Shown in pieces: positions 58,191 through 64,000 of a stretch of DNA of 64,000 nucleotides. Each line of letters starts with the position of its first letter. Within the stretch, counting starts at the first letter, position 1. A model generated the notes under the pieces. The model was given only the letters and a program-made list of their open reading frames with translations. It was not told the origin of the DNA and did not search any database. The stretch covers positions 2,914,001 through 2,978,000 of the forward strand of contig NZ_CP042344.1 in the NCBI RefSeq assembly GCF_007954405.1, in the 5' to 3' direction. Source of the DNA: Comamonas flocculans. Its GTDB lineage: Bacteria; Pseudomonadota; Gammaproteobacteria; Burkholderiales; Burkholderiaceae_C. Both the position numbers and the translations under genes were made by a program.

Positions 58191-60293
58191 ATGACGGCAA
58201 GCTATCAAGTTCATGGCGACGTGGCCGTGGTCACGCTCAACCATCCCCCCGTGAACGGCCTGGGCCTGGCCACCCGCCAGGCGCTGGTGGCGGGGCTGGA
58301 AAAGGCCGGGCAGGACGCCGCCGTCAAGGCCATCGTCATCACCGGCGCCGGCAAGGCGTTTTCGGGTGGTGCGGACATCACCGAATTCGGCACCGACAAG
58401 GCCTTTGCCGAACCCAATCTGCACACCGTCATTTCCCTGGTGGAGCAGTCCAGCAAGCCGGTGGTGGCCGCGATCCACGGCGTATGCATGGGCGGCGGCC
58501 TGGAGCTTTCGCTCGCCTGCCACTACCGCGTGGTCGCGCCCGGCTGCAGCGTGGCGCTGCCCGAAGTCAAGCTGGGCCTGCTGCCCGGCGCCGGCGGCAC
58601 GCAGCGCCTGCCGCGCGTGCTGGGCGTGGAGGCGGCGCTGAACATGATCGTCAGCGGCGAAGCCGTCAAGAGCGAATTCATTGCCGGCATGCCGGGGCAA
58701 AAGCTGTTCGACAAGCTGGTCAGCTCGCCCGAGGCATTGATGGACGAGGCCCTGGCCTTCGCGCGCAGCGTGGCCGATGCGCGTCCGTTGCCGCTGGTAC
58801 GCAATCTGCCTTGCGCACACCCGCAGGGCGACGCCTACTTCCAGTTTGCGCGCAACATGGCCCGGGGCATGGCGAAGAACTTTCCCGCGCCGGCCATGTG
58901 CGTGGACGCGGTGCAGGCGGCCGCGACGAAGAAGAAGTTTGCCGATGGCCTGGTGGCCGAGCGCGAGCTGTTCACGCAACTGATGTGGTCGCCCGAATCG
59001 CGCTCGCTGCGCCACCTGTTCTTCGCCGAGCGCGCCGCGAGCAAGATTCCGGACGTGCCTGCCGACACGCCGCTGCGCAAGATCGAAAAGGTCGCGGTGA
59101 TCGGCGCGGGCACCATGGGCGGCGGCATCGCGATGAACTTCCTGAACGCGGGCGTTCCGGTGACCATGCTGGAGATGAAGCAGGAAGCCATCGAGCGCGG
59201 CGTGGGCGTGATGCGCAAGAACTACGAGGCGCAGGTCAGGAAGGGCAAGCTCAAGCAGGACAAGTACGAGCAGCGCATGGCCTTGCTCACGACCACGCTG
59301 AGCTACGACGACCTCAAGGACGCTGACCTCATCATCGAGGCGGTGTTCGAGGACATCGGCGTCAAGGAAGCGGTGTTCAGGCAGCTCGATGCCGTGGCCA
59401 GGCCCGGCGCGATCCTGGCGAGCAACACCTCCACGCTGGACGTCAACAAGATCGCGGCCTTCACCCGGCGCCCGCAGGACGTGGTGGGCATGCACTTCTT
59501 CAGCCCCGCCAACGTGATGAAGCTGCTGGAGGTGGTACGCGGCGAGAAGACCGCCAAGGACGTGCTGGCCACCGTGATGGCCGTGGCCAAGAAGATCCGC
59601 AAGACGGCGGTGGTCGCGGGTGTGTGCGACGGCTTCATCGGCAACCGCATGATCGAGCAGTACGTGCGCCAGGCGGGTTTCCTGATCGACGAAGGCTGCA
59701 CCCCCGCGCAGGTGGACAAGGCGATCGAGAAGTTCGGCTTCGCCATGGGGCCGTTTCGCATGGGCGACCTGGCGGGCAACGACATCGGCTGGGCCATCCG
59801 CAAGCGCCGCTACGTGGAACACCCCGACATGAAGTACAGCAAGACGGCCGACCTGCTGTGCGAGAAGGGGCGCTTCGGCCAGAAGGTGGGCAAGGGCTGG
59901 TACGACTACGTGCCGGGCAAGCGCGACGCCATCCCCAATGCCGAGGTGGTGGCAATGATCGAGGACTACCGCAAGAGCGAAGGGATCACGCCGCGCAAGA
60001 TCGGCGACGAGGAAATCGTGCAGCGCCTGGTCTTCAGTCTGGTCAACGAGGCCGCGCACATCCTGGAAGAAGGCATTGCCAACAAGGCGAGCGACATCGA
60101 CGTGGTCTACATCTTTGGCTACGGTTTTCCGGTGTACCGCGGCGGCCCGCTGAACTACGCCAATGAGTTCGGCCTGTTCAACGTGGTGGCCGCGATGCGC
60201 CGCTTCGCGCAGAACCCGCACGACGATGCCGCCTTCTGGCAGCCCGCGCCGCTGCTGGCGCGCCTGGTGGCCGAAGGCAAGCACTTCGCCTGA
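58191..60293 (+). CDS. Enoyl-CoA hydratase / 3-hydroxyacyl-CoA dehydrogenase fusion
   Basis: A 700-residue FadB/FadJ-type multifunctional beta-oxidation enzyme. The N-terminal hydratase has [16 protein letters not shown] and [18 protein letters not shown] with [15 protein letters not shown]. The dehydrogenase begins near residue 300 with [20 protein letters not shown] and has [18 protein letters not shown] and [15 protein letters not shown]. The ATG at 58191 follows AAGGAAGACAGC. It is followed by a thiolase 31 bases later, giving a complete beta-oxidation cycle apart from an acyl-CoA dehydrogenase. Confidence 0.94.
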   Translation: MTASYQVHGDVAVVTLNHPPVNGLGLATRQALVAGLEKAGQDAAVKAIVITGAGKAFSGGADITEFGTDKAFAEPNLHTVISLVEQSSKPVVAAIHGVCMGGGLELSLACHYRVVAPGCSVALPEVKLGLLPGAGGTQRLPRVLGVEAALNMIVSGEAVKSEFIAGMPGQKLFDKLVSSPEALMDEALAFARSVADARPLPLVRNLPCAHPQGDAYFQFARNMARGMAKNFPAPAMCVDAVQAAATKKKFADGLVAERELFTQLMWSPESRSLRHLFFAERAASKIPDVPADTPLRKIEKVAVIGAGTMGGGIAMNFLNAGVPVTMLEMKQEAIERGVGVMRKNYEAQVRKGKLKQDKYEQRMALLTTTLSYDDLKDADLIIEAVFEDIGVKEAVFRQLDAVARPGAILASNTSTLDVNKIAAFTRRPQDVVGMHFFSPANVMKLLEVVRGEKTAKDVLATVMAVAKKIRKTAVVAGVCDGFIGNRMIEQYVRQAGFLIDEGCTPAQVDKAIEKFGFAMGPFRMGDLAGNDIGWAIRKRRYVEHPDMKYSKTADLLCEKGRFGQKVGKGWYDYVPGKRDAIPNAEVVAMIEDYRKSEGITPRKIGDEEIVQRLVFSLVNEAAHILEEGIANKASDIDVVYIFGYGFPVYRGGPLNYANEFGLFNVVAAMRRFAQNPHDDAAFWQPAPLLARLVAEGKHFA

Positions 60294-60324
60294 GCCCGAG
60301 AACCACAGAACAAGGAATATCGCC

Positions 60325-61500
60325 ATGACCTCCGCAGTGATTGTTTCCACCGCCCGCACGCCGCTCGCCAAGAGCTGGAAGGGCTCGTTCAACATGACGC
60401 ACGGCGCCACGCTCGGCGGCCACGTGGTGCGCGCCGCCGTCGAGCGCGCGGGCATCGAGGGCTCGCAAGTCGAGGACGTCATCATGGGCTGCGCCAACCC
60501 CGAGGGCGCGACCGGCATGAACATCGCACGCCAGATCGCCCTGATGGCCGACCTGCCGGTGACCACCAGCGGCATGACGGTCAACCGCTTCTGTTCCTCC
60601 GGCCTGCAGACGATTGCACTGGCCAGCCAGCGCATCATCGCGGGCGAAGGCGACGTCTATGTGGCCGGTGGTGTGGAAAGCATTTCCTGCGTGCAGCAGG
60701 AGATGAACATGCACATGCTGTTCGACCCGGCCTTGCAGAAGAAGAAGCCCGAGATCTACTGGAGCATGCTGCAGACGGCCGAACAGGTGGCCAAGCGCTA
60801 CGGCATCGGCCGCGAGGCCATGGACGAATACGGCGCGGCCAGCCAGCAAAAGGCCTGCGCCGCACAGGCCGCAGGCCTGTTCGAGGCCGAGATCGCGCCC
60901 ATCACCGTGACCGCGGGCATCGCCGACAAGACCCTGGGGCTGATCACGAAGCAAGTCACCGTCAGCAAGGACGAGGGACTGCGCGAGGGCACGACGGCGG
61001 CCGGCATCAGCGGCATCAAGCCGGCGCTGCCCGGCGGCCTGGTGGCGGCGGGCAACGCGAGCCAGTTCTCGGATGGCGCGGGCGCCTGCGTGGTCGTGAG
61101 CGAGGATTACGCCAGCCGCAAGGGCCTGAAGCCCCTGGGACGCTTCCTCGGCTTCGCGGTGGCGGGGTGCGAGCCCGACGAGATGGGCATAGGCCCGGTG
61201 TTCGCGGTACCCAAGGTGCTCAAGAAGCTGGGCCTGAAGGTCGACGACATCGACCTGTGGGAGCTCAATGAAGCCTTTGCCGTGCAAGTCATCTACTGCC
61301 GTGACAAGCTCGGCATTCCGGCTGAGCGCCTGAACGTGAACGGCGGCGCGATTGCGGTGGGCCACCCCTACGGCGCGACCGGCCAGCGCCTGACCGGCCA
61401 TGCACTCATCGAAGGCAAGCGCCGCGGCGCCAAGCGCGTGTGCGTGACCATGTGCATCGGCGGCGGCATGGGCGCGGCGGGCGTGTTCGAGGTGCTTTGA
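60325..61500 (+). CDS. Acetyl-CoA acyltransferase (thiolase)
   Basis: A 391-residue thiolase that releases acetyl-CoA in the last beta-oxidation step. The nucleophile is Cys90 ([14 protein letters not shown]). [20 protein letters not shown] carries the catalytic His, and [15 protein letters not shown] the second Cys. Shine-Dalgarno AAGGAATAT precedes the ATG. It is in one unit with the fusion gene and ends at a strong terminator. Confidence 0.95.
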   Translation: MTSAVIVSTARTPLAKSWKGSFNMTHGATLGGHVVRAAVERAGIEGSQVEDVIMGCANPEGATGMNIARQIALMADLPVTTSGMTVNRFCSSGLQTIALASQRIIAGEGDVYVAGGVESISCVQQEMNMHMLFDPALQKKKPEIYWSMLQTAEQVAKRYGIGREAMDEYGAASQQKACAAQAAGLFEAEIAPITVTAGIADKTLGLITKQVTVSKDEGLREGTTAAGISGIKPALPGGLVAAGNASQFSDGAGACVVVSEDYASRKGLKPLGRFLGFAVAGCEPDEMGIGPVFAVPKVLKKLGLKVDDIDLWELNEAFAVQVIYCRDKLGIPAERLNVNGGAIAVGHPYGATGQRLTGHALIEGKRRGAKRVCVTMCIGGGMGAAGVFEVL

Positions 61501-61529
61501 ACGCGCCGAAGGCGCGTGCCGAACTACCG

Positions 61530-61556
61530 GGGCCGCATCCATGCGGCCCTTTTTTT
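61530..61556. terminator. Intrinsic terminator after thiolase
   Basis: Stem GGGCCGCAT/ATGCGGCCC with a 2-base apical gap (effectively a 4-base loop) and a seven-T tract. Its end touches the stop codon of the convergent TetR gene. Confidence 0.88.
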
Positions 61557-62227
61557 CAGGGGCGTTGCGCGCGCTCCGAGAGGCTGTCCAGATAAGCGAC
61601 AAACAGCGCCTGCGAAGACTGGCCGAACATGCGTATGCGCCCGGTGTGGCTCATCACCAGCAGCCCGACGATGTGGGCGAACAGGGCCGTGACTTCGGCG
61701 GTGGCGCGTGCGTTGTCAAGGCCCAGCGCCTGCAGCGCCGCATGGCAGGGCAGCAGGGCGTCGCGCAGGCGGGTGTTCAGGCGCGCATCGAGCTCGGGCG
61801 TGAGGCCGCGCGGCGCCATGCCCTGGAACAGGTAAAAACCCAGATCCAGGTCGTGCGGGTTGACGCGGTAGAAGTCGAAGAAGGCGCTGGCGCCCGCGCG
61901 CAGCCGCTCGGCGGGGCTTTCGGCCGCCTGAAGCGCCAGCTGCACCTGGGTGTTCAGGCGCTCCAGCGATTCGCCCAGCAGTGCGCCATAGATGTGCTCC
62001 TTGCTCGGGAAGTAGCTGTAGAGCGCGCCCGGCGTATAGCCGGCGCGGCGGGCGATCTCGCGGATGCTGGTCTTTTCCATGCCCAGCTCGAAGAAGGCCG
62101 AACGCGCCGCATCCAGCACCAGTTCCTGGCGCACGTCGGCCAGCCGGCGCCGGCGCTCGGCGCGCAGTTCGTGCGTCGAGGGCGGCCTGGGACTGGTTTT
62201 CTTCCCGGTGAGCGGCATACCCCGCAT
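61556..62227 (-). CDS. TetR/AcrR family transcriptional regulator
   Basis: About 223 residues. The HTH domain reads ILDAA-like LVLDAARSAFFELGMEKTSI, then REIARRAGYTPGALYSYFPS and KEHIYGALLGESLE. The C-terminal ligand domain is of the TetR_C type. I chose the ATG at 62227. An in-frame ATG at 62254 would overlap the operator at 62247-62261, and one at 62218 is also possible. It probably represses itself and the divergent flavoprotein gene, and may also control the beta-oxidation genes. Confidence 0.9.
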   Translation of the reverse strand: MRGMPLTGKKTSPRPPSTHELRAERRRRLADVRQELVLDAARSAFFELGMEKTSIREIARRAGYTPGALYSYFPSKEHIYGALLGESLERLNTQVQLALQAAESPAERLRAGASAFFDFYRVNPHDLDLGFYLFQGMAPRGLTPELDARLNTRLRDALLPCHAALQALGLDNARATAEVTALFAHIVGLLVMSHTGRIRMFGQSSQALFVAYLDSLSERAQRP

Positions 62228-62246
62228 TGTAGGATTGACAATTTGA

Positions 62247-62261
62247 TTGAACACCGTTCAA
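62247..62261. promoter_or_regulatory. TetR-type operator, divergent region
   Basis: TTGAAC-ACC-GTTCAA, a perfect 15-bp palindrome in the short gap between the TetR gene and the divergent flavoprotein gene. The form and position are typical of a TetR autoregulatory site. Confidence 0.75.
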
Positions 62262-62292
62262 ATGTCGTCATCCACGTTTTCGAGCAAGCACC

Positions 62293-63906
62293 ATGACCGA
62301 GTCCACCCAGGCGACCCTGCCCCGCGTAGAACTGATGACCGGCGAGGCCTATCGCGAATCGCTGCGGCGCCTCAAGCCGCGCGTCTTCGTCGATGGCCAG
62401 CAGATCGACAGCGTGGCGGACGCGCCCCAGCTTGCGCCGGGCGTGAACGCGCTGGCCTACACCTACGACTTCGCCCTGCGCGAAGAATTGGCGCCGATAG
62501 CCCTGGCCACCCAGACCAGCCGCGCCAGGGTGGTGCCGCGCATGCTGCACGTGAACGAGGCGGCGGGTGATCTGCTGAACAAGCTGGAAGCCGTGCGCGT
62601 GCTTTGCCAGGAAACCGGCTGCGCCCAGCGCTACCTGGCGCACGACGCACTCAATGGCTTGGCGCAAGCCACCGCCGCCATTGACGATGCCAGCGGCACG
62701 CGTGAGGCCGGTGACCGTTTTCGCGCCTACCTGGAGCATGTGCAGGACCATGATCTGGCCATCGGCATCGCCATGACCGACGCCAAGGGCGACCGCACCC
62801 GGAAGCCGCACGAGCAGCCCGTGCAGGACGCCTACGTGCACGTGGTGCGCCAAGACGGCAGGGGCGTCTGGATCAGCGGCGCCAAGGCCATCGTCACCGG
62901 CGCGCCCTACATGCACGAGTTGCTGGTCATGCCCAGCCGCAACATGGGCCCGCAGGACGCGGCCTTTGCCGTGTGCTGCGCGGTGGCGGTGGATGCGCCC
63001 GGTGTCACCATCGTCTCGCGCGTGGCCGGGCGTCCGGGCGAGAAGCTGGAACATGGCGATGCGCTCTTTTCGCGCAAATACGGCCAGTCCACCGCCGTGG
63101 TGCTGTTCGAGGAAGTCTTCGTGCCCTGGGAGCGGGTGTTCTACGCCGGCGACTGGGAGCACAGCCACATCCTTACCTACAGCTATGCCACGCACCACCG
63201 CCACAGCTGCATCGCGGCGCGCGCCGGCTTTGGCGACCTCTTGATCGGCGCGGGCGCGCTGATGTGCGAGGCCAACGGTTTTGACGACCCGGGCAAGGTC
63301 AGCAGCCTGCGCGAACCCATGGTGGAGCTGATCAAGATCGTCGAGGGCTTCTACGCCTGCGGCGTGGCCGCGAGCGTCTATGCCGCACCCGACAAATACA
63401 GCAAGACCTTCATGCCCGAGCCGGTCTTCGCCAACATCGGCAAGCTGTTGCTGGCCACGCAGATCTACGACATGCACCGCCTGGCGCATGAGGTGTCGGG
63501 CGGGCTGATCGTGGCGTTGCCCGGGCCGGATGAAGACCACAACCCGGCTACCAGCGCCAGCCTGTCCGAGGTGCTGCGCGCCAACCCGGCGGTGCCGTAC
63601 GACAAGCGCATCGAAGCCGCGCGCCTGATCGAGGACCTCACGGCTTCCTACCAGGGCGGCTGGTATTCGCTCATCAGCCTGCACGGCGGTGGCTCGCCCG
63701 CCGCGATGAAGCAGGAGATCTGGCGCAACTACCCCGTGGGCAGCAAGGTGGAACTGGTGGAGCGCCTGCTGGAGCGCGGCGTGGTGCATGACCCGAACCG
63801 TCCCATCACGCAAAACCGCGAACCCGGCAAGTGCTGCGACAGCGGCTGCACTGCCCCGGGACAGGCGATCATGGCGCCGCTGACGGTGCAGCGCAGCCGT
63901 CACTGA
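62293..63906 (+). CDS. AbfD/HpaB-family flavoprotein (4-hydroxybutyryl-CoA dehydratase-like)
   Basis: A 537-residue protein of the 4-hydroxyphenylacetate 3-hydroxylase / 4-hydroxybutyryl-CoA dehydratase family, related to acyl-CoA dehydrogenases. MTGEAYRESLRRLKPRVFVD opens the N-terminal domain. VWISGAKAIVTGAPYMHELL and FEEVFVPWERVFYAGDWEH are FAD-region motifs, and HRHSCIAARAGFGDLLIGAG follows. By my alignment from memory, iron-sulfur ligands C99 and H292 of AbfD correspond to C110 and H302 here, but C103 and C299 correspond to Y114 and A309. The exact reaction is therefore uncertain. An unusual cysteine-rich tail KCCDSGCTAPGQA is present. Confidence 0.85.
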   Translation: MTESTQATLPRVELMTGEAYRESLRRLKPRVFVDGQQIDSVADAPQLAPGVNALAYTYDFALREELAPIALATQTSRARVVPRMLHVNEAAGDLLNKLEAVRVLCQETGCAQRYLAHDALNGLAQATAAIDDASGTREAGDRFRAYLEHVQDHDLAIGIAMTDAKGDRTRKPHEQPVQDAYVHVVRQDGRGVWISGAKAIVTGAPYMHELLVMPSRNMGPQDAAFAVCCAVAVDAPGVTIVSRVAGRPGEKLEHGDALFSRKYGQSTAVVLFEEVFVPWERVFYAGDWEHSHILTYSYATHHRHSCIAARAGFGDLLIGAGALMCEANGFDDPGKVSSLREPMVELIKIVEGFYACGVAASVYAAPDKYSKTFMPEPVFANIGKLLLATQIYDMHRLAHEVSGGLIVALPGPDEDHNPATSASLSEVLRANPAVPYDKRIEAARLIEDLTASYQGGWYSLISLHGGGSPAAMKQEIWRNYPVGSKVELVERLLERGVVHDPNRPITQNREPGKCCDSGCTAPGQAIMAPLTVQRSRH

Positions 63907-64000
63907 TATCTGCTGGTTGTGGTTGTGGAAGCGGACAAGTGGCTCGCGTGCCGGAGCGGCGGAACACGCGACACTGAGTAAACTGACCGCGTATGGAAGT
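63907..64000. other. Window edge, no gene seen
   Basis: Intergenic. An ATG at 63993 may begin the next gene, but only two to three codons are visible. Confidence 0.4.

Overview
This is a gene-dense, high-GC stretch of chromosome from a betaproteobacterium. Gene order and protein types point to Burkholderiales, most likely family Comamonadaceae. The clues are the order dciA/M23 peptidase/secA/argJ/DUF815/NUDIX/yacG, the ubiE-Tim44-ubiJ-ubiB cluster, hemA-prfA-prmC-grxD, yciB-bolA-PPIase, and short intergenic repeats of a kind I associate with Acidovorax-like genomes. Genus cannot be fixed from the window. Most of it is ordinary core chromosome. I found no CRISPR array, rRNA operon, prophage or recognisable defence island.

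Layout. 0.3-8.7 kb: a PQQ-type sugar dehydrogenase, DciA, an M23 peptidase, SecA, ArgJ, a DUF815 ATPase, a NUDIX hydrolase and YacG. 8.8-11 kb: a sulfur cassette of exported rhodanese, YeeE/YedE transporter and a tiny membrane protein. 11-15 kb: hemA-prfA-prmC-grxD on the minus strand. 15-22 kb: the glycerol-3-phosphate operon ugpB-A-E-C-Q on the minus strand, split by an AT-rich orphan gene and an IS5-family element. 22.3-33 kb: serA, HIT, DUF971, the ubiquinone genes ubiE/ubiJ/ubiB, an SSS symporter, FmdB, DUF502 and aspS. 33-33.7 kb: a CcdB-like toxin with a broken antitoxin. 33.7-43.2 kb: two tandem pirins, ppsR/ppsA, a DUF4212 plus symporter pair, FKBP, an HxlR regulator and panE. 43.2-49.6 kb: a palindrome-rich control region and aceA, psd, a second-type IF-1 gene, tRNA-Pro, PPIase, bolA, yciB and msrB. 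49.6-64 kb: selO, then a fatty-acid/organic-acid block of acyl-CoA ligase, livKHMGF transporter, a FadB/J-type fusion, thiolase, TetR regulator and an AbfD/HpaB-family flavoprotein.

How the genes fit together. The right end looks like a regulon for uptake and beta-oxidation of acyl or organic acids. A 22-bp palindromic site occurs upstream of both the acyl-CoA ligase and the beta-oxidation gene, with 18 of 22 positions identical. Isocitrate lyase (aceA) and PEP synthase (ppsA, paired with its regulator ppsR) would supply the glyoxylate shunt and gluconeogenesis for growth on the same substrates.

The best leads are: an IS5 insertion immediately after the start codon of an orphan gene inside the ugp operon; the shared 22-bp palindrome; a 15-bp hairpin covering the ribosome-binding site of the liv binding protein; the cluster of palindromes before aceA; and an AbfD-like protein that appears to lack two of the four iron-sulfur ligands. 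Recognition of families is from reading the sequences. No database search was run.
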